DNA of 64,000 bases. It comes from UBA7703 sp963667195. GTDB taxonomy: Bacteria; Bacillota; Clostridia; Christensenellales; CAG-138. Location: assembly GCA_963667195.1 (NCBI GenBank), contig OY762962.1, positions 806,001 through 870,000 of the forward strand, written 5' to 3'. Below the pieces are notes generated by a model. That model made no database searches. It was not told the origin of the DNA and saw only the letters and a program-made list of their open reading frames with translations. The translations under genes were made by a program, and so were the position numbers. Each line of letters opens with the position of its first letter. Position 1 is the first letter of the stretch. Positions 35,496-44,394 of this stretch are shown in pieces.

Positions 35496-36533
35496 TTATT
35501 CACCCAAACCGTAGGTGTCGATGTCCGCCTGGGTGATCGTCGTGGCGTCAAAGCCGCGCTCTTCGGAGATGACCTTCTTCTCGGTGAGGGTTTCGCCCGC
35601 TTCGAGCTTCTTGATCATGTCGGAGATAACGGTCGCCTGGAACGGGCTGCACTGGCCATCATAGTTCCAGTTGCCGGCGAGCAGTTCGCGCAGCGCCCAT
35701 TTGTTGCAGTCAAAGCCCATCACGATGACGGACTTGCCGACGCCGTGGGTGATGCCCGCTTCGTCCAGCGCCGCGACAGCGCCCTTGGCCATACCGTCGT
35801 TCTCGGCGTAGATGACGTTGAACTTCTCACCGGAGTTGATGACGGATTCAACGATCTGCTTTGCGGTTGCTTCGTCCCAAGTTGCGGTCTGCTGGACAAC
35901 CTTGTTCATGGTGCCGGCTGCAAACTCTGCATCCAGAGCCGCAGTACGGCCGATCTGTGCGTCAGAACCCATCGCGCCCTGGATGTGGATGACATCATAG
36001 GAATCCAGCTTCTGCGCTTTGAGCCATTCGACGGCGGTGACGCCTTCCTTGGACATGTCGGAGACGACGGCTGCTTCATAGTTGCTCGGGTCCGTGTTGA
36101 TCATACGATCGAACAGGAAGACTTTGACGCCCGCTTCTTTGGCGCTGGCAAGGACTGCGTCCCAACCATCGGTCGCCGCGGCGGAGATGAGCAGGTAGTC
36201 GACGCCATCCGTGATGAACTGCGTGGCGGCGTTGAGCTGCTCGTCGTTCTTCAGGCTGTAGAAGGTGGAGACTGCATAGCCGTTGGCTTCGGTGAAGACT
36301 TTCTCAAAGTCCGCAACGTTCGCGGCACGGTAGCCAGACTCTGCCGGCGGGTTGTTGATGATGCCGACCTTGATCAGCGCGGGTGCTGCGGGCGCTTCGG
36401 TCGCGGCAGCGGGAGCTTCGGTTGCGGCTGCGGCTGCGGGAGCTTCGGTCGCTGCGGGCGCAGCGGTCGACGCGCAAGCAATCATACCGATCGCGAGCAT
36501 GGCAACAAGAATCAGTGTTACTAGCTTTTTCAT
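35496..36533 (-). CDS. ytfQ: YtfQ-like sugar-binding lipoprotein
   Basis: 345 residues with a lipoprotein signal ending at Cys20 (GMIAC), then an Ala/Pro/Glu linker of tandem ATEAPAA-type repeats. The periplasmic-binding fold of the ribose/galactofuranose class follows: FYSLKNDEQLNAATQFITDGVDYLL, VFLFDRMIN, IQGAMGSDAQIGRT, NVIYAENDGMA. It catches the sugar outside the membrane for the YtfR/T-YjfF complex and is the first gene of the operon. Galactofuranose or L-arabinose are the best guesses, the latter from context. Confidence 0.9.
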   Translation of the reverse strand: MKKLVTLILVAMLAIGMIACASTAAPAATEAPAAAAATEAPAAATEAPAAPALIKVGIINNPPAESGYRAANVADFEKVFTEANGYAVSTFYSLKNDEQLNAATQFITDGVDYLLISAAATDGWDAVLASAKEAGVKVFLFDRMINTDPSNYEAAVVSDMSKEGVTAVEWLKAQKLDSYDVIHIQGAMGSDAQIGRTAALDAEFAAGTMNKVVQQTATWDEATAKQIVESVINSGEKFNVIYAENDGMAKGAVAALDEAGITHGVGKSVIVMGFDCNKWALRELLAGNWNYDGQCSPFQATVISDMIKKLEAGETLTEKKVISEERGFDATTITQADIDTYGLGE

Positions 36534-36602
36534 TTTTCCGATTTCCTTTCCTTTTTTGAGAAATGAAGTGAGTTGGTTGAGAGAGAAATGACCAACACCA
36601 TC

Positions 36603-36631
36603 CTTATATCATATAGACAACCGCACGCCAA
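36603..36631 (-). promoter_or_regulatory. Predicted promoter of the importer operon
   Basis: On the minus strand TTGGCG (36626-36631) and TATAAG (36603-36608) are 17 bp apart, leaving a leader of about 65 nt before the binding-protein gene. The -35 is only partly consensus, which fits an activator-dependent promoter; the response regulator at 39285 is a candidate. Confidence 0.6.
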
Positions 36632-36746
36632 TGGCTTGGGAGCAAGGGGATAAGAATGTGAACCAACCCGATTAAAATACAAACGCCGCGCAAAGAGCCA
36701 CCCGAACTTGCTCCATTTTCGTCATAATTTTTCGAACAGGAAGCGT

Positions 36747-36775
36747 AAAAAAACGCCTGAACATTTTTCAGGCGC
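36747..36775 (-). terminator. Second terminator after sensor operon
   Basis: The minus strand forms CGCCTGAA / TTCAGGCG followed by T7. It backs up the terminator at 36787 and separates the sensor genes from the importer operon. Confidence 0.85.
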
Positions 36776-36786
36776 CGGGCGCAAAA

Positions 36787-36807
36787 AAGAGCCCAAATCG
36801 GGCTCTT
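36787..36807 (-). terminator. First terminator after sensor operon
   Basis: The minus strand forms the 8-bp stem AAGAGCCC / GGGCTCTT followed by TTTT, 29 nt after the lipoprotein sensor gene. Confidence 0.85.
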
Positions 36808-36835
36808 CTTGTGCTTATAGTTCAATTATGCCCGC

Positions 36836-37843
36836 TCAATATCCGCGCGCGTCGATCATCGCCTGCGTAATCGTAAAGCAGTCAAACGCGGTCTCGTCCA
36901 CGTGCTGCACCTGCTCGACGCTTTCGCCGCGCTGCAGGCGCTGGATCAAATCCGCGACATACGGGCCCTGCAGCGGATTACACTCCACATTGAGCGCAAT
37001 CTTGCCTTGCAGGCAGTAACTCAGTCCAAGCTTCGTCGCGTCAAAGGAGATCACGATCACGCCGCCGTTCGTGTTGCAGGAAAGACCCGCTTCTTCCATG
37101 GCGTCGATTGCGCCCAGCGCCTCGCCATCGTTTTCGCAATACACCACATCGATGTCCGAGTTTTCCTTAAGGATTGCGCCCATGACCTCATACGCCTTTG
37201 CGCGGGTGAAGTCGCCGCACTCCTGCTCGATAATCTGCCAGTTGGAGTTGCGGCGTACGCCGTCTTCCAGCGCGGCGGTGCGCCCGATCTGCGCGGAAGA
37301 GCCGATGGTACCCTGAATATGGACGATGCGGATGATCTCCTCCGTCCTGCCCTTTTGCTGCAGCAGGTGCTCCAGCCACTTGACGGCGGTATCGCCTTCC
37401 TTGCGGAAATCGGAGCCGATATACGCCGTATACAGGCTTCGATCCGAAACCTCGATGTCGCGGTCGATGACGATGACGGGAATCTTCGCGTCGCGCGCCT
37501 CCTGCAAAATCGAGTTCCAGCCAGTCTCAACGCGCGGAGAAAAGACGATGTAGTCTACGTCCTGCTGAATGAAGGTGCGAATCGCGCGAATCTGGTTTTC
37601 CTGCTCGTTTCTCGCGTCGTCAAAGATCAGCTCGTAGCCGTTTTCCTCGCTCAGCGCGTTTTTCATGCTCTCGGAGTTGGCAACGCGCCACTCCGACTCC
37701 GCGCCAACCTGCGAAAAACCGACCACGATGAGATTGCCCACCTGATCGGAATCGTCCGTCGCGTCCGCGTTGTTCGGCGTACACCCGACGGATAATGTAA
37801 AAAGCATCACAAGAACGCACAGAATCGCAAGCGTCCTCTTCAT
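36836..37843 (-). CDS. Sensor-associated sugar-binding lipoprotein
   Basis: 335 residues with a lipobox ending at Cys21 (LSVGC). The mature part is a periplasmic-binding protein related to the YtfQ-like protein in the next operon (shared IVHIQGTIGSSAQIGRTAA, VVYCENDGEALGAIDAMEEAG, and a C-terminal FTITQAMID region). Its start overlaps the histidine-kinase stop by 4 nt, and terminators cut it off from the permease genes, so it probably senses rather than transports. The arrangement matches AraP of the Geobacillus AraPST three-component system, in which a lipoprotein presents arabinose to the kinase. Confidence 0.8.
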   Translation of the reverse strand: MKRTLAILCVLVMLFTLSVGCTPNNADATDDSDQVGNLIVVGFSQVGAESEWRVANSESMKNALSEENGYELIFDDARNEQENQIRAIRTFIQQDVDYIVFSPRVETGWNSILQEARDAKIPVIVIDRDIEVSDRSLYTAYIGSDFRKEGDTAVKWLEHLLQQKGRTEEIIRIVHIQGTIGSSAQIGRTAALEDGVRRNSNWQIIEQECGDFTRAKAYEVMGAILKENSDIDVVYCENDGEALGAIDAMEEAGLSCNTNGGVIVISFDATKLGLSYCLQGKIALNVECNPLQGPYVADLIQRLQRGESVEQVQHVDETAFDCFTITQAMIDARGY

Positions 37844-39288
37844 GCACCCATCTCCTTTTCATTCGTCTGCATCGGAATTCTCACGTATATCTTGGTACCG
37901 GCATCCGGGTCGCTCTCCAGCGTCAGGCCGTATTCCATGCCAAACAGGATCTGGATGCGCTGGTGCACGGTGCGAAGGCCGAAGCCTTCCTTCCTGCCGT
38001 TGACCAGAGAGGCGCGCACCTCCTCCAGCCGCTCCGGCGTCATGCCGCTGCCGTCGTCCGCAACCTCCAGCACCAGCTGATCGCCTTCCAGTCTGCCGCT
38101 GACACGGATGAGCCCCTTCCTGCGGCGGATCTTGATGCCGTGGTACAAGGCGTTTTCGACCAGCGGCTGCAAGGTGAGCTTCGGCAGGATATAGGCGTTG
38201 AGCTCTTCGGGAATATCGATCACATACTCCATCAGGTCGCGGTAGCGCATATGCTGAATCTCCAGATAGCTCCGGATGTGCTGCTGCTCCTCCTGAATCG
38301 TGATGACGTTTTGCCCGCGGCTGAGCGAAAAGCGGAAGAAGTTCGAAAGGCTGCTGACCATCGCGACCGCCTCGCTGATCTCGCCCGATTCGATGAGCCA
38401 GATGATGGTGTCCAGTGTGTTATACAAAAAATGCGGGTTGATCTGCGCCTGCAGCAGCGCAAGCTCCGTGCGCCTCTGCTGCTTTTCCTGCTCGGTGTTG
38501 CGCTCAATGAGGCGCTTGAGGTGGCCGACCATGCTCTCGATGCCGTCCGAGAGCAGCTGCACCTCTTCGACATCCGCCTGAATCGGTTCGCAGACGAGCA
38601 AGCCCCCTCGGCCGATGGCGACGAGGCGCTCGCAGAGCATGTCAATCGGCTCCACGATACGGCGGCTGAGTTTTCGCGAATAGCTCAAGAGGAAGAAGAG
38701 CAGCCCAAGCGCAAGAATTACAATCGCGCCCATCAGCACCACCATGTTGGTGATCATGGTGCTCTGCAGCGCGTCCAGATGTACCGCCTCGTAATATAGA
38801 TAGGTGTACATGTATTCCTGAATCAGGTCTGCCATGACGTAGATATTGTCGTTGAGCTGACTCATGCGGGAGTCGTAGCCGGACGTGGCCGCGATCTCCT
38901 GCATCTTGTCCTCGAGGTTGTGGCAGAGGTTTAAAACGCTGTTGATCGCGCGGAGGCTGTCCTTCTCCGCGGTGGTTTCGATGAGCTTTCGCGCAATCGC
39001 CTCGGCAGACTTTACCTCTTCGGTCGGCATGCCTTCCGAATACTGGCTGTCGATGACGAAATAGTACATCTTGGTCTTGATGTTATCCGTAAAGTCGCGG
39101 TTGAAGTCCGACGCGGTGGTCACGTTGTTGAGGATGGAGTTGTATTGCAAGCCATAGCCGAGCGCAACGCCGACGACGAGTATGATGATCAGCATCAACG
39201 GAATCGTGACGATGAGGATCATCTTCCATAGTTTTTTCTGCATGGTGGTCTTCGTGCTTTTACTGCTCCAGCTCACGCTCTCCATCAC
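37840..39288 (-). CDS. YesM-type sensor histidine kinase
   Basis: 482 residues. TM1 is at about 22-46 and TM2 at about 181-202, enclosing an extracellular helical sensor domain of about 135 residues. A HAMP segment follows, then the phosphoacceptor His286 in INPHFLYN and the ATP-binding N box LVENALYHGIK and G box DDGSGM. The start is GTG at 39288 or ATG at 39285, overlapping the response-regulator stop; AGAGGTG lies upstream. It should phosphorylate the AraC-type response regulator when the neighbouring lipoprotein binds sugar. Confidence 0.9.
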   Translation of the reverse strand: MMESVSWSSKSTKTTMQKKLWKMILIVTIPLMLIIILVVGVALGYGLQYNSILNNVTTASDFNRDFTDNIKTKMYYFVIDSQYSEGMPTEEVKSAEAIARKLIETTAEKDSLRAINSVLNLCHNLEDKMQEIAATSGYDSRMSQLNDNIYVMADLIQEYMYTYLYYEAVHLDALQSTMITNMVVLMGAIVILALGLLFFLLSYSRKLSRRIVEPIDMLCERLVAIGRGGLLVCEPIQADVEEVQLLSDGIESMVGHLKRLIERNTEQEKQQRRTELALLQAQINPHFLYNTLDTIIWLIESGEISEAVAMVSSLSNFFRFSLSRGQNVITIQEEQQHIRSYLEIQHMRYRDLMEYVIDIPEELNAYILPKLTLQPLVENALYHGIKIRRRKGLIRVSGRLEGDQLVLEVADDGSGMTPERLEEVRASLVNGRKEGFGLRTVHQRIQILFGMEYGLTLESDPDAGTKIYVRIPMQTNEKEMGA

Positions 39289-40901
39289 CGTTTGTCACCT
39301 CTGCGGTATTCGCTGGGCGTGCTACCCGTGACCTTCTTGAATACAAAGCTAAAATAGTGCGAATCGCGGAATCCAATCGCAAACGCGATCTGGCTTGAGC
39401 GCATATCCGTCTGCCGGAGCATGCGCTTCGCCTCTGAAATGCGCTTGCCGGTGAGGTATTCCACAAACGTCTGCCCAACCTCCTGGCTGAACATCGCGGA
39501 GAAATAGTTCGGGCTGATGTTTACCTTTTGCGCCACGCAGTCCAGCGAAATCGTCTCGTCCGCGTAGTGCGTGTCGATATAGTTGATCGCCTGCACCAGT
39601 AGATCGCGCTGCTGTTTTTTGTTCTCGTTGTCGCGAAGCGCGATCGTGTGCTGCATGACCTGCCGCGCGTAGACACGCGCTTCCTCCGGCGTGGAGATGC
39701 TGTCCTTGGGGCGCAGTTCCTGCGGCCAGAAGCTCTCCGTGCGGCATCCGATGGAATCGAGATAGTCCGCCGCGGCAAAATAGATCGTCATGGTCAGATA
39801 GCGGCAGAACATCGCCATAGGAACCCCGTCCTCGGACGCGCTCTGCAAGAGCTGCGCAATAAACGGATCGATCTCCTCCGCCGTACCGCTGCTCAAGAAT
39901 CCGCGGGCGCGCTCGCGATCAAACGCCAGCTTGCCGGTGTCCTTGCTGACGGAGTTCATGGAGCGCATATCGCGGATGCTATTCTCGGTGAGCAGATGCT
40001 GCTCCGGGCAAAGATAGCGGTAGGAAAGAACGCGGCTTGCTTCCGAGAAGCAGACGGGCAGCGCGCTTAAGCGCGAAACCGGCCTGCCGCAGGCGATATA
40101 CCAGCTCACCTCGGGGCCTGCCTCCGCGCAGATCTTCTGAATATTGGATACGCACTCGGCGGAACGGGACTCGATCTCGTCCGCCGTGCCCTTGATGAGC
40201 ACCGCGTGCGTCGTGATGTTCCAGCGAAAGAGCAACAATTCCGGCTGCGCGATGAAATAGCGCGTTGCGCGATCCTGAAGAGCGGCTAACGTTTCGGTAT
40301 ATCCTTCCGGCGTGCTGCCATCGTATTCCGCGCTGCTGAACGAGAAGAGCAGGATGTTATAGCTTGGCGCGTTGAGGTCGATCTCCATCGCCTTGGCAGT
40401 CTCGGAAATCTCTGAAACGCTCATGCCGCCGGTGACGATCTGCTCAAAGAAGCGCCTGCGCGAAAACGCCTCATATTCCTGCGCCTCGCGCTGGAACATA
40501 GAGAGATACTCGCGCTGCTCTTGCTCCTGCTCCATCTTCTTTTGCAGCGAGATCAACAGCTCCACCATCTTTTCCTTGATGATGGGCTTGAGTAGATACT
40601 GTTCCACGCCCATGCGGATCGCCTGCTGCGCAAAGGTGAAGTCATCGTATCCGCTGATGATGATAATTCTCGTGCGCGGCAATTCCTTGCGCACCAGTTC
40701 GCTCAGCGCAAGCCCGTCCATAAACGGCATCTTGATGTCCGTAATCAGCAGATCGGGCTGTATTTGTCGGATCAGCGGTAGCGCAAGCTCCCCATCCGGT
40801 GCATCGCCCGCATAGGAGAAGCCATATTGTTCCCATTGGATATTCTTGCGAATTCCTTCACGAACTACGATTTCATCTTCGACCAGAAAGACCTTGAACA
40901 T
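39285..40901 (-). CDS. YesN-type response regulator (REC plus AraC HTH)
   Basis: 538 residues from the ATG at 40901 (GGGAAG upstream); an ATG 21 nt earlier has no clear site. The receiver domain has the acidic pair VEDE at 7-10 and phospho-Asp55 in LLITDIKMP. A middle region of about 300 residues links it to the C-terminal AraC-type double HTH (SLDCVAQKVNISPNYFSAMF ... SHYFSFVFKKVTG). It is a transcription activator, likely for the YtfQ/R/T-YjfF importer and perhaps araA. Confidence 0.9.
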   Translation of the reverse strand: MFKVFLVEDEIVVREGIRKNIQWEQYGFSYAGDAPDGELALPLIRQIQPDLLITDIKMPFMDGLALSELVRKELPRTRIIIISGYDDFTFAQQAIRMGVEQYLLKPIIKEKMVELLISLQKKMEQEQEQREYLSMFQREAQEYEAFSRRRFFEQIVTGGMSVSEISETAKAMEIDLNAPSYNILLFSFSSAEYDGSTPEGYTETLAALQDRATRYFIAQPELLLFRWNITTHAVLIKGTADEIESRSAECVSNIQKICAEAGPEVSWYIACGRPVSRLSALPVCFSEASRVLSYRYLCPEQHLLTENSIRDMRSMNSVSKDTGKLAFDRERARGFLSSGTAEEIDPFIAQLLQSASEDGVPMAMFCRYLTMTIYFAAADYLDSIGCRTESFWPQELRPKDSISTPEEARVYARQVMQHTIALRDNENKKQQRDLLVQAINYIDTHYADETISLDCVAQKVNISPNYFSAMFSQEVGQTFVEYLTGKRISEAKRMLRQTDMRSSQIAFAIGFRDSHYFSFVFKKVTGSTPSEYRRGDKR

Positions 40902-40965
40902 CGGATCTTCCCTTCTGAACAAGATATGAAAGAGGCGTTTTCAGATGTGTATTCCGCCCCCATTT

Positions 40966-40994
40966 ATTATCGGCTATATTCCGGCCTACGCCAA
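40966..40994 (-). promoter_or_regulatory. Predicted promoter of sensor operon
   Basis: The minus strand carries TTGGCG (40989-40994) and GATAAT (40966-40971) separated by 17 bp, about 65 nt before the response regulator. The -35 hexamer is identical to that of the importer promoter at 36626. Confidence 0.55.
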
Positions 40995-41103
40995 TAGGTA
41001 ATTCTTTGATAATGGTCGGATATTTTCACAAGATGCCGAGTGCAGTGGAGATCTGAATAGAATCTGCGTTTTTCCTGGCGTTTTCTTCTTTTTGTTCATC
41101 ATC

Positions 41104-41180
41104 CGAGCAAAAACCCGGCTTCTTTACGCTATTTCTTTCTTTAAACAGGAATTCGAACAAAAAACCCAGCTTCCTTATCG
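41104..41180. repeat. Two imperfect direct repeats
   Basis: Two copies of a ~26-bp unit of the form CGARCAAAAA-CCC-GCTTC-TTA-CG occur at 41104-41129 and 41154-41180. The second, read on the minus strand, can fold into a stem (around GGAAAACCGGG) ending in TTTTTT and may terminate araA transcription. Confidence 0.45.
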
Positions 41181-41388
41181 GAAAACCGGGCAATGGTGAA
41201 TCTATCTTTGCCGTGATCGCCTTTTTCTAGATAACCCCCTGTTCGTGCCGCGATTCGGGGCGGACGGGCCTGTAACCGTCCGCCCCTCCGGCGGAAAGAG
41301 GAGGAAGAAATATGAAAAAAAGACGATCCTTTGAAACAAGCGTGTTTTTTGCCGACCGATTTACACGTCGGCATTGATTATCTCTGAC
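41181..41388. other. Non-coding tail of araA with large hairpin
   Basis: It holds an 11-bp GC-rich stem (41257-41267 / 41276-41286, GGGGCGGACGG type) and a smaller stem GCCGAC / GTCGGC around 41351-41373. Neither has a T-run on the minus strand. The GC-rich stem resembles the arms of the palindromic element at 46783-46925. No gene is seen. Confidence 0.45.
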
Positions 41389-42867
41389 TTACGACTTCAT
41401 CTTCCAGGCGAGGTCTGCAAAGAACAGCTCCTGCTTGAACGACTCCACCGTAGAATCCTTGGTGATATGCACGAACTCAATCTGCATCATCTCCGCCCAG
41501 TCGGCCAGCATCTGCGCCGTTGCGGCATAGCTCATCACGGTGTGATGCGCGCCGCCCGCGAGCAGCCAGAGCTTGAGTCCCGTGGTCAGATCCGGCAATG
41601 CGCGCCACATCACGCGGGCAACCGGCAGATTCGGCATCTTCATGATGGGCTTGATCGCCTCGACATCCTGCACGATGAGGCGGAGTCTGCCGCCCATATC
41701 GACCAGAGACGCGACGACTGCGGGGCCTGCCGCGCCTTCGAACACGAGGCGCGCGGGGGCTTCACGGTCGCCAATACCCAGCGGATGCACCTCGATGCGC
41801 GGCTTGGTCGCGGCGATCGACGGGCAAACCTCCAGCATGTGCGCGCCGAGCGAATAGGCGCCGTCCTTGGCGAGGTGGTAGGTGTAGTCTTCCATAAACG
41901 CGGTGCCGCCGTCCATGCCTTCTGTCATCGCCTTGACGATGCGCGTCATCGCGGAGACTTTCCAGTCGCCTTCGCCGCCGTAACCGTAGCCCTTCGCCAT
42001 CAGGTGCTGGCTCGCGAGTCCGGGCAGCTGGCGCATGCCGACGAGGTCCTGGAACGTGTTGGAGAACGCCATTGCGCCAACGCGCTTGAAGAGCTTCTCC
42101 ATTGCGATTTCTTCGCGCGCCTGATAGCGCACGGAATCCATCTGATCCGTAGCGAGATCGTAGCTCGCGAGGTATTCCTTCACGAGGGCGTCGATTTCCG
42201 CCTCGGTGACTGCGTTCATCTCGTCCACAAGCTCGCCAACCGGCCAGGTGTTGACCTGCCAACCGAGCTTTCTCTGCGCCTCGACCTTGTCGCCTTCGGT
42301 GACGGCCACTTCGCGCATGTTGTCGCCAAAGCGCACAAGGCGCAGGTGCTTGCTCTCATAGTAACCAACCGCGCTGCGCATCCACGCGCCGAGCTCGTCG
42401 AGTACCGGCGCATCCTGCCAGTATCCCGCAACGACCTTGCGCGGAAGTCTCATTCTCGCCGCGATGAAACCGTGCTCGCGGTCGCCGTGCGCCGCCTGAT
42501 TGAGGTTCATGAAATCCATGTCGATTTCCTGATCCGGAATCTCGCGGTTATACTGCGTCGCAAAATGGCAATACGGCTTTTGCAGCAGCTCCAGCCCGTT
42601 GATCCACATCTTGCTGGGGCTAAAGGTGTGCATCCACGTCACGATGCCGCAGCAGGCGTCGCTATAGTTGGCTTCCTTGACGAGCTGCTCGATTTCGTCC
42701 GCGGTCTTCACCGTTCCTTTATAGAGAAAACGGCAGGGAATCTGCTTCTGCGCGTCGATATAAGCCGCCATCTCCTTGCCGCGCTCGTCTACCGTTTGCA
42801 GCACTTTCGGCCCGTAGAGAAACTGAGAACCGACAATAAACCAAATTTCCTTCGTCTTGAGGCTCAT
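41389..42867 (-). CDS. araA: L-arabinose isomerase
   Basis: 492 residues, the standard AraA length. Metal ligands are at Glu299 (YGGEGDWK), Glu326 (FMEDYTY), His343 (GAHMLE) and His441 (GGAHHT). The N-terminus EIWFIVGSQFLYG is typical. It converts L-arabinose to L-ribulose in the cytoplasm as the first catabolic step. It is transcribed alone, divergent from araR-araB-araD; AAGGAG lies upstream. The shared control region contains repeated TTTGTAT half-sites. Confidence 0.97.
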   Translation of the reverse strand: MSLKTKEIWFIVGSQFLYGPKVLQTVDERGKEMAAYIDAQKQIPCRFLYKGTVKTADEIEQLVKEANYSDACCGIVTWMHTFSPSKMWINGLELLQKPYCHFATQYNREIPDQEIDMDFMNLNQAAHGDREHGFIAARMRLPRKVVAGYWQDAPVLDELGAWMRSAVGYYESKHLRLVRFGDNMREVAVTEGDKVEAQRKLGWQVNTWPVGELVDEMNAVTEAEIDALVKEYLASYDLATDQMDSVRYQAREEIAMEKLFKRVGAMAFSNTFQDLVGMRQLPGLASQHLMAKGYGYGGEGDWKVSAMTRIVKAMTEGMDGGTAFMEDYTYHLAKDGAYSLGAHMLEVCPSIAATKPRIEVHPLGIGDREAPARLVFEGAAGPAVVASLVDMGGRLRLIVQDVEAIKPIMKMPNLPVARVMWRALPDLTTGLKLWLLAGGAHHTVMSYAATAQMLADWAEMMQIEFVHITKDSTVESFKQELFFADLAWKMKS

Positions 42868-42928
42868 GCGATGTACTCCTTATCAAAATTGTATGATGAT
42901 TTTGGTTGATCTCGTTATTTGTCCGTCG

Positions 42929-43200
42929 ATTTGTATTGCTTTTGTCTTGTTAGAGCAAGCGTAACACCGGAAAAACCCGCTGTCAATATTCCACACCGCA
43001 TTTTTCGCGATATTTGCGCACTTTATTCTTTATAAAATCGAGAATTTGTATTGTTTTTAGCGGATTTTAACAAAAGTTGTATTGAATTCAAGCGCGTTTT
43101 CTGGTAGTATTCTGTTTGTATGGTAGAATCCATACCGGTTTCTTCTCTACTAAACGCACTTTTGTGGTCATCTTCAAAAGACTTATACCATATTTGTATT
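42929..43200. promoter_or_regulatory. AraR-like half-sites in araA/araR control region
   Basis: Five related sites in the same orientation: ATTTGTATTG at 42929, 43044 and 43192, GTTGTATTG at 43076 and GTTTGTATGG at 43114. Known AraR operators begin with ATTTGTA. One site lies just downstream of the predicted araA promoter, and one overlaps the -35 of the araR promoter, so AraR can repress both directions. The 398-bp gap has no gene. Confidence 0.65.
42958..42986 (-). promoter_or_regulatory. Predicted araA promoter
   Basis: The minus strand has a perfect -35 TTGACA (42981-42986) and a poor -10 TACGCT (42958-42963) with a 17-bp spacer. An ATTTGTATTG site lies 22-29 bp downstream, well placed for a repressor road-block. 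Confidence 0.5.
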
Positions 43201-43227
43201 GACGCAACCCATCAATCACGCTATGAT
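43199..43227 (+). promoter_or_regulatory. Predicted araR-araB-araD promoter
   Basis: TTGACG (43199-43204) and TATGAT (43222-43227) are exactly 17 bp apart; an ATTTGTATTG site at 43192 overlaps the -35, which predicts autoregulation by AraR. Confidence 0.75.
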
Positions 43228-43265
43228 TTTGCTATCGCACCGACACAATAGGATCGCGAGGAATT

Positions 43266-44312
43266 ATGCCGAAGTATCAACTCATCGCTTCCGAATTAAA
43301 AAACGAAATCCAATCGGGTCAGCTTTCCGCGGGGCACATGCTACCCACCGAGGAACAGCTTTGCCTGCGCTTTTCCGCGAGCCGCCAGACCATCCGGCAG
43401 GCGCTGTCTCTGCTCGTTGACGCAGGACTGATCGCCAAGCAGCGCGGCAGCGGTTCTCGCGTGCTCGCGCAGGCGGCCGCGCAAAGGAGCGGAAATATCG
43501 CGGTCATCGCGACCTACATCAGCGACTATATCTTCCCCGGCATCCTGCGCGAAGCGCAGAGCGTGTTTGCCGCAAACCAGTATTCCGCGATTCTCTCCGC
43601 CACGCGAAACAGTGTCTATCACGAGCGGCAGATACTGCAAGATTTACTCAACAAACCCGTCGACGGCATCCTCGTGGAGGGCACCAAGACGGCGCTGCCG
43701 AACCCCAACCTCGACCTGTATCAAAAGCTCATGGAGCGCAATATCCCCATCGTGTTCTTCAACGGTTTCTACGCGGATCTGGCCGGCTCCGTGAGCGTCT
43801 ATGCGGACAACTTCGGCGGCGGTTATCAGCTCGTGCAACACCTGCTCGCAAAGGGTCACTCCTCCATCGCGGGCATCTTCAAGAGCGACGATATTCAGGG
43901 GCACGAGCGCTACAGCGGCTACATCACCGCCCTTCGCGACGCGGGAAAGATGATCGCCGACAGCTCCGTCTTTTGGTACACGACCGAGAGCCGGGACGAG
44001 CTCTTCACCGAAGAGCTTGCAAAGCGAATTGCGGAGTGTTCCGCTGTGGTTTGCTATAACGACGAGATCGCCTTTCGCCTGATTCCGCTTTTGACCTCGC
44101 ACGGCATCCGCGTGCCGCAGGATGTCGCCATCGCGAGCTTTGACAACAGCGCGCTGAGCGAACTCAGCCCCATCAAGATCACCTCGCTTTCGTATGGCGA
44201 GCAAAACATCGGCAAAGTCGCGGCGGAAACGCTGCTCAACCGTATCGCGGGACATCCCGCACAGTCGCAAACACTCCGCTGGACACTGGTGGAAAAAGAC
44301 AGCAGCCGGTAA
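43266..44312 (+). CDS. araR: Arabinose repressor, GntR-type HTH with LacI-type sensor
   Basis: 348 residues. The N-terminal GntR winged helix (about 1-70: YQLIASELKNEIQSG, LPTEEQLCLRFSASRQTIRQAL, QRGSGSRV) is joined to a LacI/GalR-like sugar-binding domain (VIATYISDYIFPGILREAQ ... VAIASFDNSALSEL). This domain pair defines AraR in Firmicutes. L-arabinose should release it from the TTTGTAT-type operators. GAGGAATT precedes the ATG. It heads the araB-araD operon. Confidence 0.92.
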   Translation: MPKYQLIASELKNEIQSGQLSAGHMLPTEEQLCLRFSASRQTIRQALSLLVDAGLIAKQRGSGSRVLAQAAAQRSGNIAVIATYISDYIFPGILREAQSVFAANQYSAILSATRNSVYHERQILQDLLNKPVDGILVEGTKTALPNPNLDLYQKLMERNIPIVFFNGFYADLAGSVSVYADNFGGGYQLVQHLLAKGHSSIAGIFKSDDIQGHERYSGYITALRDAGKMIADSSVFWYTTESRDELFTEELAKRIAECSAVVCYNDEIAFRLIPLLTSHGIRVPQDVAIASFDNSALSELSPIKITSLSYGEQNIGKVAAETLLNRIAGHPAQSQTLRWTLVEKDSSR

Positions 44313-44394
44313 CGATCGTTTCGCGCGCAACTTCATTTTCTCAACGAACATACACTCTTAAATAAAAAAATCAAAATAAGAATCGAGGCATGTT

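Noticed and set aside
41141..41374. Small 77-residue frame between the sensor operon and araA
   Set aside because: Contains repeats and hairpins, no domain, no convincing start; treated as non-coding.
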